Positions 49,975-58,878 are shown, counted from the first letter of the stretch. The stretch: DNA of 64,000 bases from CALACW01 sp963627915 (GCA_963627915.1 CAVGCY010000026.1:62001-126000); one strand, 5' to 3'. Numbers and translations are program-made. The notes: generated from the letters alone by a model not told the origin.

Positions 49975-50581
49975 ATGTGTTCTCTCCGTTCATCTGCTCT
50001 GTTGCCTTTCGTATTTGAGAATACGAATATCCGAGCCTAAGGCAGCCCGCGTAAAGTCGTCTGAGTCCCTTTTCGTCCGAAAGACAATCCATATATTTTT
50101 TTTCAATTATATCAATAATACACGAAATTTCATCGATGTCAAGTCCGCCGACCGCACCGTCGATAATATCCCTGTCTACGCCTTTTATCAAAAGCTCTTT
50201 TCTTATTCTGTCCGCACCGTAACGCTTCTTTTCGTAAAGCTCCGAAGCGTATCTTTGCGCAAAATCCGCGTCGTCGACAAATCCCAGCTCCCTGCATTTT
50301 TCGATTGCGAAGTCACAGCTTTCAGGCGGGTATTTTCTTAAAAGCTTATCTCTTAATTCCTTTTCGGAATGCGCTCTCAGCGTAAGAATCCTGACCGCGC
50401 CCGAATAAGCAAGACGGCCGCCGACCATTTTTTTAAACCCGTCAATGCCGTCGCCGTCGATTTCATCGCCGTCCGAATATCCGCTTGAATACCAGACGGA
50501 AGAGCTTACGTTCATAATAAACGTATCGTCAGCGTATATGTTCAGTTTACCGCCTTTTGCTGAAACAGACCTTAACTTCAT
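49964..50581 (-). CDS. recX: Regulatory protein RecX
   Basis: A 205-residue RecX-family protein, which binds RecA filaments and limits their activity. The three-helix repeats are visible: YSGAVRILTLRAHSEKELRDKL, CRELGFVDDADFAQRYASELY and RIRKELLIKGVDRDII. An N-terminal beta extension of about 60 residues (SAKGGKLNIYADDTF) is typical of Firmicute RecX. The start codon shares one base with the recA stop, so translation is coupled and the ratio to RecA is fixed by read-on. Confidence 0.9.
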   Translation of the reverse strand: MKLRSVSAKGGKLNIYADDTFIMNVSSSVWYSSGYSDGDEIDGDGIDGFKKMVGGRLAYSGAVRILTLRAHSEKELRDKLLRKYPPESCDFAIEKCRELGFVDDADFAQRYASELYEKKRYGADRIRKELLIKGVDRDIIDGAVGGLDIDEISCIIDIIEKKYMDCLSDEKGLRRLYAGCLRLGYSYSQIRKATEQMNGENTYEY

Positions 50582-51690
50582 CAGTCGTCAACCGTAATAT
50601 CAAGCCTTGCCTTAGCCTGAGCGGGCGTTGCGGGAGCTTTCATAACCGATTCGGACGCAGCCCGGTTTTCCTTTTTATCGTCGGCGGCTGACTTCGCATT
50701 CGTGTTTTCTTTCATCTTAGCGCGTATTTTATCATTAATTTCAGACATAAGCTCAGGATTCTGCTGTAAGAATGTTTTTACGTTTTCTCTGCCCTGTCCG
50801 AGCCTCATATCCCCATAATAGAACCATGCGCCGCTCTTTTTGAGCACATCGAGATTAACTCCTATATCGACAGTCTCGCCGACCTTTGATATACCTGTTC
50901 CGTACATAATATCAAATTCAGCCTCTTTAAACGGAGGAGCGACTTTATTTTTAACGATTTTTACCCTTGTACGCGAACCGATAAATTCGTTTCCGGCTCC
51001 CTTAAGCTGTTCAACCCTTCTTACGTCCATACGCATTGTGGAATAAAACTTAAGTGCGCGTCCGCCTGTCGTAACCTCCGGGTTTCCGTACATAACTCCG
51101 ACCTTTTCACGAAGCTGATTTATAAATATAACGATTGTATTCGATTTTGCAATTGCGCCGGTAAGCTTTCTCAAGGCCTGCGACATAAGCCTTGCATGCA
51201 GACCTACGTGGCTGTCGCCCATATCACCCTCTATTTCCGCCTTTGGAACAAGAGCCGCGACAGAATCGACTACAACAACGTCAAGCGCGCCCGAACGCGC
51301 AAGCGCCTCGGTAATTTCAAGAGCCTGTTCGCCGTTGTCAGGCTGGGAAACGAGCAGAGAATCAACGTCAACTCCGAGATGAGAAGCGTAAACCGGGTCA
51401 AGCGCGTGTTCCGCGTCAACGAACGCAGCCTCTCCCCCCGCTTTCTGCGCCTGCGCGACGACATGGAGGGCAAGCGTGGTTTTACCCGAAGATTCCGGAC
51501 CGTAAATTTCAACGATTCTTCCCTTTGGCAGACCGCCTATACCGGTTGCATTGTCAAGAGAGATCGAACCCGTCGAGATTGACTCTATATTAAGGCTCGC
51601 CGTAGAGCCCAGACGCATAATCGCGCCCTTTCCGTATTTTTTCTCTATCTGTTGTAATGCCGTTTCCAAAGCCTTTTCCTTATCGGCCAT
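50581..51690 (-). CDS. recA: Recombinase RecA
   Basis: A 369-residue RecA that forms filaments on single-stranded DNA, drives strand exchange and triggers LexA cleavage. Walker A is GPESSGKTTLAL near residue 68, Walker B is VVVVDSVAALVP, and loop L2 (NQLREKVGVMYGNPEVTTGG) is intact. The C-terminal ~40 residues are long and acidic/alanine-rich, ending DITVDD. AAGGGA lies upstream of the ATG. A candidate SOS box overlaps its promoter, and recX, rimO and pgsA follow as an operon. Confidence 0.98.
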   Translation of the reverse strand: MADKEKALETALQQIEKKYGKGAIMRLGSTASLNIESISTGSISLDNATGIGGLPKGRIVEIYGPESSGKTTLALHVVAQAQKAGGEAAFVDAEHALDPVYASHLGVDVDSLLVSQPDNGEQALEITEALARSGALDVVVVDSVAALVPKAEIEGDMGDSHVGLHARLMSQALRKLTGAIAKSNTIVIFINQLREKVGVMYGNPEVTTGGRALKFYSTMRMDVRRVEQLKGAGNEFIGSRTRVKIVKNKVAPPFKEAEFDIMYGTGISKVGETVDIGVNLDVLKKSGAWFYYGDMRLGQGRENVKTFLQQNPELMSEINDKIRAKMKENTNAKSAADDKKENRAASESVMKAPATPAQAKARLDITVDD

Positions 51691-51721
51691 ATATAAAACA
51701 TCCCTTCGCAGCCTAATATTT

Positions 51722-51771
51722 CAGTACAAATGTTCGATTGATATTATATATTATTTCTTTTATAAATGCAA
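51722..51771 (-). promoter_or_regulatory. recA promoter with candidate LexA (SOS) box
   Basis: On the minus strand TTGCAT (51771-51766), a 17-nt spacer and TATAAT (51748-51743). CGAACATTTGTACTG (51736-51722) lies just after; its first half matches the Gram-positive LexA half-site CGAAC, and the second half (GTACT for GTTCG) is imperfect. Position over the transcription start fits LexA repression. Confidence 0.6.
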
Positions 51772-51835
51772 TACCTTTTTCAAAAAAACGGATACGCAAG
51801 ATAAAACAGTCCCGAAAATTCCTCTTTGCGTAAAA

Positions 51836-51893
51836 AAAGCAAAACGCCCCCGGCAAAGGACGCCCGAAGTCTCTTTTGCGGGAGTGTTTTTCA
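51836..51893 (-). terminator. Terminator after the pyridoxal kinase gene
   Basis: On the minus strand CACTCCCGCAAAAGAGAC folds on GTCCTTTGCCGGGGGCG with small bulges, followed by TTTTGCTTTTTTT. Confidence 0.75.
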
Positions 51894-51910
51894 ATTCGTT
51901 TTATCGGCTC

Positions 51911-52744
51911 TTAAAGTCTGTTTACAAGCTTTTTTATTCCCTGCTCAAATTTTACGCCGTACCAATGCGACTCGTCGCCGTATGTAAGCTTCATGCAGTC
52001 TACTGTGTAGTCGACGGCAATTGAAAGAGCCTCGTTCATATTCTTGCCGAGCGTAAGCGCGCCCATCAGAGCCGAGGAGAAAACGTCGCCCGTACCGTGA
52101 CAGCTCATGGGAAGATTCTCGCTGAAATATTCGTAATATTTACCGTTCACGCTGTCGTAGGCAACCGCGCCCTGTTTGCCGCTGTGCTTAACACCCGTAA
52201 GAATTGCCGTTTTGCATCCGAGAGCGCAGAGCTTTTTAAGAGTCGAATAAACATAATCCATATCGTAATTATCGCCCGGATATTCCTCGCCGAGCATGAG
52301 CGTCGCCTCCGTCATATTGGGGTCGATATAGTCGGCTTTTGCGCACAGTGAAGCCATACCCGCAGGGAAATCGTCGCCGAATCCGGCATAAAGCTTGCCG
52401 TTATCCGCCATTGCGGGGTCAACAAAAATAATATTATCTTCCGTTTTATACCTGTCGAAGAACTCCGATACCAGTTTTATCTGCTCTTTTGAGCCGAGAT
52501 AACCCGTATAGATTCCGTCGAATGAAAGTCCCTCACTTAGCCAATGGTCGGAAATTTTCTGAATCTCGTCAGTAAGATCTTTAAACGTATATCCCTTGAA
52601 TCCTCCCGTGTGAGTCGAGAGAACGGCGGTCGGAATAATCGCGCATCCTATCCCCATAGCCGAAATAATCGGAAGCGCAACGGTAAGCGAACACTTTCCG
52701 AAGCACGAAATATCCTGAATAGTAACTATTTTTTTCTGTTCCAT
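51911..52744 (-). CDS. Pyridoxal/pyridoxamine kinase
   Basis: A 277-residue ribokinase-fold enzyme of the PdxK/PdxY group, which phosphorylates pyridoxal and related vitamers to make pyridoxal phosphate. It opens with VTIQDISCFGKCSLTVALP and has LSTHTGGF, the conserved VFDP-like IIFVDPAMADNGKLY, and the anion hole SCHGTGDVFSSAL with the catalytic aspartate. The start follows AAGGA. It closes the trmK-nif3-rqcH group, 15 bases after rqcH. The exact vitamer preference cannot be told. Confidence 0.9.
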   Translation of the reverse strand: MEQKKIVTIQDISCFGKCSLTVALPIISAMGIGCAIIPTAVLSTHTGGFKGYTFKDLTDEIQKISDHWLSEGLSFDGIYTGYLGSKEQIKLVSEFFDRYKTEDNIIFVDPAMADNGKLYAGFGDDFPAGMASLCAKADYIDPNMTEATLMLGEEYPGDNYDMDYVYSTLKKLCALGCKTAILTGVKHSGKQGAVAYDSVNGKYYEYFSENLPMSCHGTGDVFSSALMGALTLGKNMNEALSIAVDYTVDCMKLTYGDESHWYGVKFEQGIKKLVNRL

Positions 52745-52759
52745 TTATAACTCATCCTT

Positions 52760-54493
52760 TCAGCCCTGAGGTTTCAGCGGTTTTATTACCGTAGAACGGT
52801 ACGTGTAATATACGACAAAACCCGGCTTTGCCCCGTTGGGCTTTTTTAAATTTTTTACTGGCGTATAATCGATTACGACGCTTCCGGCTTCCCGTCCGGA
52901 CGAATAATATGCGGCCGCGCCCGCGGCAAATTCCATTGCCCTGTCCGTCGGTTCTTTTCCTTCGCAAACGAGAACGACATGCGAACCCGGAGCCTTTTGA
53001 ATATGAAACCATATATCCGTCTTTTCGGCTGTTTTAAGCGACAGCTTATCGTTTTGAATATTGTTTCTGCCGACTAAAATATAAAATCCGTCCGGAGCTT
53101 CTATTTTCATCGGAGGCATGGGAGACGCCTTTTTGTTTTTCGTTCCGACCTTGCGTTTTATATAACCGCCCTCGGATAATTCGAGCCTTATTTCCGTTAT
53201 TTCGCGCTCCGTATCAGCTCTGTTCAGCTCGTCGCGTACCGTCAGAAGATACTCAAGATCCTCTTCTCCCGCGGCGATAAGCTCGGTCAGCTTCTTTTCC
53301 GCAACCTGTAATTTCCTGTACTCCTTAAAATATCGCTGAGCGTTCGCGGACGGAGTTAAATCCGGACGCACGGGAATTTTCACAAGCTTGTTATCATCGT
53401 AATAATTTTCAACCTCGTATTCATATCCGCCCTTTGTCAAACGGTATAAATTCGCGTTGATAAGCTCTGCGTAAATACGTTTCGTATCTCTGTCCGCACA
53501 TTCATCAAGCTCGATTTTCCGATTGCTGATCTTTTTTGACGTACGTTCGATAAGGTTATTAACGCTCTTAAACAAATCTTCGGCTTTAGACCTCGTTCTT
53601 GCAAACCGTTCTCTTTCAAAATAGAAATTATCGACCAATTCGCTCAAATCCTTAAAGCTTCTGAACACATAGCCGTCCGAATACATGGAAAGCGGAATAA
53701 ACGAAAACTCGGTGTATTTACCCTCGTCGGTAAGAACGGCGGCGGGCGATACGCTTTTATTTATTACAATGCTTTTAAGCGCGGAAAGCTCGAATTTTAA
53801 ATTATCAACTGTTTTCTGCGTTATTTCGCTTATATTCAAATCCCCGCCCGAACGATATGCAATCTCCTTTGCAAGCGTCGGAGACGCGCCCTCAATTACC
53901 GAGAGAACCGCTGACGAAAGTTTTTTATCCTTAAAAGAGAGAATCCTGCCGGCAATTTCATCCGCGGACAATTCGGTTATACCGCATTTATCCTGCGACG
54001 GAGGCATTTCGTACATAAGACCGGGCAGTACCTGTCTTACCGATGATTTTGACGCGTCGACCTTTTTTACGGAATCGATAATGCGTTCATTCTCATCGAG
54101 CAGAATTATATTGCTGTACTGCGCCATAATTTCAATCACGACGGTACGTTTTACCCTGTCGCCTATCTCGTTCGTCGCCTCGAATTTAAGTTTAACGATT
54201 CTGTCGAAACCGACCTGCTCTATTTCCGTCAGAGTTCCGCCGGCGAGCTGTTTTCTGAAAAGCATGCACAGCATCGGCGGATTCGGCGGATTTTCGGGAG
54301 CCTGAGCAGTCAGATGCAGTCTCGGAGACGCACCCGAAGCCGACAGCAGCAGCTTATATCCGCCCGCTCTCGTCCTTATCGAAAACACAAGCTCGTATCT
54401 TGTCGGCATATAAACCTTTTCAAGCTTGCCCGATATTAATTTATCCCTTAGCTGCGAACACAGCAGATTTAAAAATATTCCGTCAAGAGCCAT
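52760..54493 (-). CDS. rqcH: Ribosome quality-control protein RqcH (NFACT family)
   Basis: A 577-residue NFACT protein, the bacterial homologue of Rqc2. RqcH binds stalled 50S-nascent chains and recruits Ala-tRNA to add C-terminal alanine tails that mark the peptide for decay. The NFACT-N domain starts LDGIFLNLLCSQLRDKL. A helix-hairpin/coiled-coil region lies around residues 280-430, and the NFACT-R domain includes FYILVGRNNIQNDKLSL and IWFHIQKAPGSHVVL. It overlaps the nif3 gene by 11 bases. Older names are FbpA or fibronectin-binding protein. Confidence 0.93.
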   Translation of the reverse strand: MALDGIFLNLLCSQLRDKLISGKLEKVYMPTRYELVFSIRTRAGGYKLLLSASGASPRLHLTAQAPENPPNPPMLCMLFRKQLAGGTLTEIEQVGFDRIVKLKFEATNEIGDRVKRTVVIEIMAQYSNIILLDENERIIDSVKKVDASKSSVRQVLPGLMYEMPPSQDKCGITELSADEIAGRILSFKDKKLSSAVLSVIEGASPTLAKEIAYRSGGDLNISEITQKTVDNLKFELSALKSIVINKSVSPAAVLTDEGKYTEFSFIPLSMYSDGYVFRSFKDLSELVDNFYFERERFARTRSKAEDLFKSVNNLIERTSKKISNRKIELDECADRDTKRIYAELINANLYRLTKGGYEYEVENYYDDNKLVKIPVRPDLTPSANAQRYFKEYRKLQVAEKKLTELIAAGEEDLEYLLTVRDELNRADTEREITEIRLELSEGGYIKRKVGTKNKKASPMPPMKIEAPDGFYILVGRNNIQNDKLSLKTAEKTDIWFHIQKAPGSHVVLVCEGKEPTDRAMEFAAGAAAYYSSGREAGSVVIDYTPVKNLKKPNGAKPGFVVYYTYRSTVIKPLKPQG

Positions 54494-55253
54494 TGGAAAT
54501 CACCGTCCCGACAGGGCTTTTCTGCGACGAAACGAATGTCCTGACGTCTTTGAATTTCTCCCCTGTTTTTTGCGCTAAAACCTTCATTGCAATATTTTCG
54601 GTTTCAAAATGTCCGGCGGCAATAAGATTAATATTCATAAGCTCCGCGTCGCGGAAATCATGATAAGACGCGTCGCCGGTGACAAACGTATCATAGCCCG
54701 ATTCGCAGGCGAATTTAAGAAACGAGCAGCCGCTGCCCGAACAAACCGCAACCTTTTCAACATCTCTTTTTCCCGAAAATCTGACCGCGCCGTTGAGCTT
54801 TCCCGATACAAACAAGGCAAAATCCTCAACGCTGAGCCTATCTGCCGTACCGGCTCTCATTATCGGAGCGCAGTCCGCTTCGGGATAAAGCTTTTCAATA
54901 TTTTTCAATTCGAGCGCGGAGCATAAAATATCGTTTACTCCTCCGTCGGCCATATCAAAACATGTATGCGCGGCAATTACGGAAATGCCGGCTCTTGCGG
55001 CTTCGTAAAGTCCGTTCGTTCCCGCAATAAAGCTCTTCGCGGGATGAAACAATGCCGGATGATGATTTACTATCAGCGTGCAGCCGAGCTTTTCGGCCTC
55101 TTTTACGATATCCGGCGTAAAATCGAGCGCGAACAGGATATTTTTCACCCCGTCGCTAAAATCGCCCGTCATAATTCCGCTGTTATCCCAGTTTTCCTGG
55201 GTTTCAAACGGCGATATTCGGTTTAAAAATTCATATATATCTCTTACAGTCAT
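54483..55253 (-). CDS. Nif3-like dinuclear metal centre protein
   Basis: A 256-residue NIF3/DUF34 family protein. Metal ligands are visible in LIVNHHPALFHP, AAHTCFDMADGGVND, and GHFETENIAM near the end. Members form toroidal hexamers with a two-metal site; the reaction is not settled, although a GTP cyclohydrolase-like or metal-insertion role has been proposed. The family often sits after trmK, as here (91 bases downstream), suggesting a shared function in tRNA or RNA metabolism. It overlaps rqcH by 11 bases. Confidence 0.92.
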   Translation of the reverse strand: MTVRDIYEFLNRISPFETQENWDNSGIMTGDFSDGVKNILFALDFTPDIVKEAEKLGCTLIVNHHPALFHPAKSFIAGTNGLYEAARAGISVIAAHTCFDMADGGVNDILCSALELKNIEKLYPEADCAPIMRAGTADRLSVEDFALFVSGKLNGAVRFSGKRDVEKVAVCSGSGCSFLKFACESGYDTFVTGDASYHDFRDAELMNINLIAAGHFETENIAMKVLAQKTGEKFKDVRTFVSSQKSPVGTVISNGS

Positions 55254-55343
55254 TGCCTTATATCACCCGTCGATATTATTATATAAGAAAGTTGATAATA
55301 TTAAATATTCAAAATCAGAGAATATTATATAACCAGATTTATT

Positions 55344-56009
55344 TTAACCTCTTTTTTCAAACTCCTCAACAAGCGACAGACAATAATTATATTTCTCTGT
55401 ATCGCCCGAAATCAGAGCGCCCTTCATCTTATCGCAAAGCTTCTTTTTCTGTCTTAATCTAACCTGATTATATTCCTCCGACCCGTCCGAAAAGCCGAAT
55501 ACAATATCAAATTCATCAGCTTTATGTCCCGGTTCATATTCCGAAACAATAACACAGTAATACTTCCCGGAATCCTTTACGCCCTTTTCCTCTAAAATAT
55601 AAAATCCGTTTTCGTACAGAAACCGTCTTACGTCCTCGGCGTGGGTCATGGGCTGTAAAATCAGCCGTATCCTTTTATCCTTTATCCATTCGCAGCCGTT
55701 GAGTATATCTCTGATAAGCTCTCCGCCCATTCCCGCGATAACAACATCGTCGCCGTCCGAGGGGTCGATTTTTTTCAATCCGTCGGACAGCGTAAGCTTC
55801 ATTTTATCCTCAATGCCGTATTTTTCGGCAGTTTTTTTTGCATTAAGCAAGGGCATTCTGCCGATATCGCACGCGGCGGCAAACGGAATAACGCCCTTTA
55901 TAATAAGATATGCCGGTATATAGCCGTGATCCGTACCTACGTCAATAAGTTTATGCCCCTTTCGTACAAATCCGGCAACCGTTTTAAGTCTCGGAGTGAG
56001 AGACTCCAT
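55344..56009 (-). CDS. trmK: tRNA (adenine22-N1)-methyltransferase TrmK
   Basis: A 221-residue class I SAM-dependent methyltransferase of the TrmK (YqfN) family, which methylates A22 in the D-loop of tRNAs. It opens LTPRLKTVAGFV, followed by the SAM-binding LIDVGTDHGYIPAYL, ACDIGRMPLLNA and VVIAGMGGELIRDIL, then LILQPMTHAEDVRRFL. The last ~50 residues form the coiled C-terminal domain. The start codon shares a base with the DUF1858 gene stop. Confidence 0.93.
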   Translation of the reverse strand: MESLTPRLKTVAGFVRKGHKLIDVGTDHGYIPAYLIIKGVIPFAAACDIGRMPLLNAKKTAEKYGIEDKMKLTLSDGLKKIDPSDGDDVVIAGMGGELIRDILNGCEWIKDKRIRLILQPMTHAEDVRRFLYENGFYILEEKGVKDSGKYYCVIVSEYEPGHKADEFDIVFGFSDGSEEYNQVRLRQKKKLCDKMKGALISGDTEKYNYCLSLVEEFEKRG

Positions 56010-56206
56010 TACTTTGCTTCGTGAGCGTTAAGTTTAGCTATAAGATCGTCAACGTCAACTCCGTGCACCCGGCACGCCTGCTCAATCGTTTCACCTCTCG
56101 CGGAAGGGCATCCGAGGCAGTGCATACCCATTTCAAAGAAATAGGGAGCAAGAGTACGGTCTGCGTCAAGCACGTCGCCTATAGTTGAATTTTTTGTTAT
56201 TTCCAT
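56009..56206 (-). CDS. DUF1858 domain protein
   Basis: A 65-residue protein, MEITKNSTIGDVLDAD, with the pair of cysteines in GMHCLGCPSARGETIEQAC that marks DUF1858 proteins. These are short, hydrophobic-pocket proteins seen alone or attached to redox enzymes; the role is unknown but the closely spaced cysteines suggest cofactor binding or disulfide chemistry. GAGG lies upstream of the ATG. It is the first gene of the trmK-nif3-rqcH-pdxK run. Confidence 0.88.
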   Translation of the reverse strand: MEITKNSTIGDVLDADRTLAPYFFEMGMHCLGCPSARGETIEQACRVHGVDVDDLIAKLNAHEAK

Positions 56207-56303
56207 TATAAAAAACCTCGCTTTATTTTCTTATCGGAATTAGTATACCACATGCATAATAAAAAATAAATAGCGATTTAACGGTGTTTTTACTCAATTT
56301 ATG

Positions 56304-56332
56304 TTGACACAGTAAAAAAATATGGATATATT
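56304..56332 (+). promoter_or_regulatory. Promoter of the 106-residue protein gene
   Basis: TTGACA (56304-56309), a 17-nt spacer, TATATT (56327-56332), about 33 nt before the ATG. Confidence 0.75.
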
Positions 56333-56364
56333 TATATATATATTAATATGGCAGAGGGCTTAAA

Positions 56365-56685
56365 ATGTCGTTTTTGGATAAATTAAAAAAATCAAAGAAA
56401 AGAAAAAACGCCGACCGCGGAAGCTTTGAGCAGCTTCTTGTCGGAGAAACGGCGGTTCCCGTATTCAACGTGTTTATTCACACCGATAAAAATACTAAAA
56501 AGCAGTATATCGAGCTTGCAACCGTTGATACGATAGAGGAGCTTCATTACAATAACGTTGACCTGACCCTTCGGACGAGGGAAAAGGACGTAAAAATTAA
56601 CGCCGATTTTGTCGACGCTTATCAAAAGAAACGGTTCAAAGTTTATACGTTTGAAATTAAAAGGATGAACGAATTTTATAATTAA
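56365..56685 (+). CDS. Small basic protein of unknown function
   Basis: A 106-residue protein with a lysine-rich N-terminus (MSFLDKLKKSKKRKNADRG) followed by a compact alternating strand pattern (VPVFNVFIHTDKNTKKQYIELATVDTI shown here as VPVFNVFIH and QYIELATVDTI) ending in an aromatic helix. It has a good promoter, a GAGGGC site before the ATG and a terminator, so it is a real gene. No family was recognised. The basic head could bind nucleic acid or membrane. It stands divergent from the DUF1858 gene and convergent with metK. Confidence 0.7.
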   Translation: MSFLDKLKKSKKRKNADRGSFEQLLVGETAVPVFNVFIHTDKNTKKQYIELATVDTIEELHYNNVDLTLRTREKDVKINADFVDAYQKKRFKVYTFEIKRMNEFYN

Positions 56686-56694
56686 GCAAAAAAG

Positions 56695-56738
56695 CACGGG
56701 ATGTAAAAAATGCTCTTTTTCCACATCCCGTTTTTTGT
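56695..56738. terminator. Bidirectional terminator between the small protein gene and metK
   Basis: ACGGGATGT pairs with ACATCCCGT around an AT-rich loop, with T runs on both outward sides. Confidence 0.85.
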
Positions 56739-56742
56739 CTTT

Positions 56743-57927
56743 TTAATCCTTTACTGCATTTTTAAGCTCGTCAATCTTATCCGTATGCTCCCACGTAACG
56801 TCGATATCCGTCCTGCCCATATGTCCATATGCGGCAAGCTGTTTATATATGGGACGTCTTAAATCAAGATGGTCTATAATAGCCGCGGGTCTTAAGTCAA
56901 ACACTTCGTTTACCGCGTCGGCAAGCTTCTCGTCGGAAACCGCGCCCGTGCCGTATGTATTTACCATTACCGATACGGGCTTTGCAACGCCGATAGCGTA
57001 AGCAAGCTCTATTTCACATTTTCTGGCAAGACGAGCCGCTACGATATTTTTAGCAACGTAACGAGCCGCATATGCCGCCGAACGGTCAACCTTCGTCGGG
57101 TCTTTGCCTGAAAACGCTCCGCCGCCGTGCGCCGCGTAACCGCCGTATGTATCTACTATTATTTTGCGTCCCGTAAGTCCGCTGTCGCCCGCGGGTCCGC
57201 CTATTACAAATCTGCCTGTCGGGTTTACATAATATTTCGTATTCTCATCGAGAAGTTCTCCGGGAATGACGGGCTTTACAACATGCTCAATCATATCTTT
57301 TCTAATCTGCGAAAGCTCCGCCGAAGGATCGTGCTGAGTTGAAATAACGACAGTATCAACTCTGACGGGCTTATCTCCGTCGTATTCAACGGTAACCTGA
57401 GTTTTTCCGTCGGGTCTTAAATATTTAATCTCACCGTTCTTTCTTACCTCGGCAAGCTTCATTGCAAGCTTGTGAGCAAGTGAAATGGGCATCGGCATAA
57501 GCTCGGGCGTTTCATCGCATGCGAAGCCGAACATCATACCCTGATCCCCCGCGCCGTTCAAGTTATATTCGTCGTCCTCTCCGTCTTTTAATTCAAGCGA
57601 TTTGCTCACTCCCATATCGATATCGGGCGACTGCTTGTCTATCGTCGTAAAAACCGCGCATGAGTTTCCGTCGTAGCATGCGTCTATATTGTCAAATCCG
57701 ATATCGCATATTGTCTTTCTTACGATAGCGGGAATATCGACAACGGCCTTTGTCGTAATCTCACCCATAACCATAGCCATACCCGTAGTAACCGTAGATT
57801 CGCAGGCGACTCTCGACTGAGGATCCTGTTCAAGCATAGCGTCGAGTATTGCGTCCGAAATTCTGTCGCAGATTTTATCCGGATGACCTTCCGTAACGGA
57901 CTCGGATGTGAAAAGTCTTTTTGTCAT
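56743..57927 (-). CDS. metK: S-adenosylmethionine synthetase
   Basis: A 394-residue enzyme that makes SAM from methionine and ATP. Landmarks are FTSESVTEGHPDK (ATP histidine), GAGDQGMMFGFAC (flexible loop), VNPTGRFVIGGPAGDSGLTGRK and GGGAFSGKDPTKVDRSAAY. ATG 57927 follows AAAGGAG by 8 nt. Upstream lies a SAM-I riboswitch with an intrinsic terminator, so high SAM stops transcription before the coding region. SAM is also the cofactor of TrmK, MtaB and RimO encoded in this window. Confidence 0.98.
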   Translation of the reverse strand: MTKRLFTSESVTEGHPDKICDRISDAILDAMLEQDPQSRVACESTVTTGMAMVMGEITTKAVVDIPAIVRKTICDIGFDNIDACYDGNSCAVFTTIDKQSPDIDMGVSKSLELKDGEDDEYNLNGAGDQGMMFGFACDETPELMPMPISLAHKLAMKLAEVRKNGEIKYLRPDGKTQVTVEYDGDKPVRVDTVVISTQHDPSAELSQIRKDMIEHVVKPVIPGELLDENTKYYVNPTGRFVIGGPAGDSGLTGRKIIVDTYGGYAAHGGGAFSGKDPTKVDRSAAYAARYVAKNIVAARLARKCEIELAYAIGVAKPVSVMVNTYGTGAVSDEKLADAVNEVFDLRPAAIIDHLDLRRPIYKQLAAYGHMGRTDIDVTWEHTDKIDELKNAVKD

Positions 57928-57969
57928 TTTTTTATCTCCTTTCAACCCTTACCGTTATTTTTAAAAAGT

Positions 57970-58099
57970 AAAAAACTCACGGCGCATACGTACCGTGAGT
58001 TTAAACCTTATCTCTCGGTATAACCGTCGGACTTGGCACCTTGCATACGCAGGTTGCCGGGCTTCACAGGGCCGTTCCCTCTGCCTCTCTTTATAAGGG
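57970..58099 (-). promoter_or_regulatory. SAM-I (S-box) riboswitch with terminator, metK leader
   Basis: On the minus strand the S-box core is present: CTTATAAAGAGAGGCAGAGG opens the aptamer (58097 down), then GGGAACGGCCC, GAAGCCCGGCAACC, GGTGCCAAGTCC and GAGAGATAAGG closes P1 near 58006. The platform is a terminator, AACTCACGG...CCGTGAGTT with TTTTTA, at about 58004-57970. SAM binding should favour the terminator and lower metK expression. Confidence 0.95.
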
Positions 58100-58120
58100 T
58101 CGTATCAAATTTGCATATAA

Positions 58121-58149
58121 ATTATACATTCATATCTTTATATTGTCAA
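58121..58149 (-). promoter_or_regulatory. Promoter of the metK leader
   Basis: On the minus strand consensus TTGACA (58149-58144), a 17-nt spacer and TATAAT (58126-58121). Confidence 0.85.
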
Positions 58150-58185
58150 TACTTAAAAGAATATTTTGTCGAACGGCCGGAATTT

Positions 58186-58800
58186 TTATTTTCTGCCGTG
58201 TAAAAGCGGAGAAACAGGCTTATAAATAAGCGCGCACAAAAGCGTATCTGTCATTCCCTTTATAAACGTAAAAGGCAGGTTGAAAATAAGAAGAGCCGTA
58301 AACAAATTGCCGACCGACGGCAATAAATCCCGATACATACCTACTATAGCTTCCGTGGTAAGTCCGAGAACCTTGCAATACAACGGATATACAACGAAAT
58401 AATTCGTAAATACGCATACCGCTGCCATTGCAAGCGAACCGACGGCCGCACCCGTTACCGCACTTTTTTTTGTTTTCTTTTTCTTATAAAACAAACCCGC
58501 GATTAATACGAGAACAGAGCCTAAAACGAAATTTGAAAGCTCGCCGATTCCCATTGTCGAACCCGATATCAGATGCAGCGCATTTTTAAAAAAGCAGACT
58601 GCAACGCCGTACGCCGGTCCGAACGCATATGATGTAATAAGCGCGGGCAGCTCGGAAAAATCCATTTTTATAAATGCCGGTATCAGCATCGGCAGCGGAA
58701 ATTCCACAAGCATTAACAATGCGCCCAATGCGCTCATGATTCCCGTTACGCAAAGCGCGCGGATGTTTACGTTTGATTTTTTTCTGTTTTCTTTTTTCAC
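58186..58800 (-). CDS. ribU: ECF transporter S component, riboflavin-specific (RibU-like)
   Basis: A 204-residue membrane protein with six predicted helices. It has the RibU pattern LMLVEFPLPMLIPAFIKMDFSELPALI and GPAYGVAVCFFKNALHLI, broken here at GPAYG, which line the vitamin pocket. It binds riboflavin and works with the shared EcfA1A2T module, not in this window. GTG 58800 is chosen: GGGGAG lies 9 nt upstream, and the longer ORF would start inside the riboswitch terminator. An FMN riboswitch precedes it, which supports the substrate assignment. Confidence 0.92.
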   Translation of the reverse strand: MKKENRKKSNVNIRALCVTGIMSALGALLMLVEFPLPMLIPAFIKMDFSELPALITSYAFGPAYGVAVCFFKNALHLISGSTMGIGELSNFVLGSVLVLIAGLFYKKKKTKKSAVTGAAVGSLAMAAVCVFTNYFVVYPLYCKVLGLTTEAIVGMYRDLLPSVGNLFTALLIFNLPFTFIKGMTDTLLCALIYKPVSPLLHGRK

Positions 58801-58819
58801 TTTTACCGTCTCCCCGAAA

Positions 58820-58846
58820 TAAAAAATACCCCGGATCAACGGGGTA
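58820..58846 (-). terminator. Expression-platform terminator of the FMN riboswitch
   Basis: On the minus strand TACCCCG-TTGAT-CCGGGGTA followed by TTTTTTA, directly before the ribU ribosome binding site. FMN binding upstream should favour this hairpin. Confidence 0.85.
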
Positions 58847-58878
58847 CGATTATTAAAAGGAAGCGCCGAAAAGCTCTA

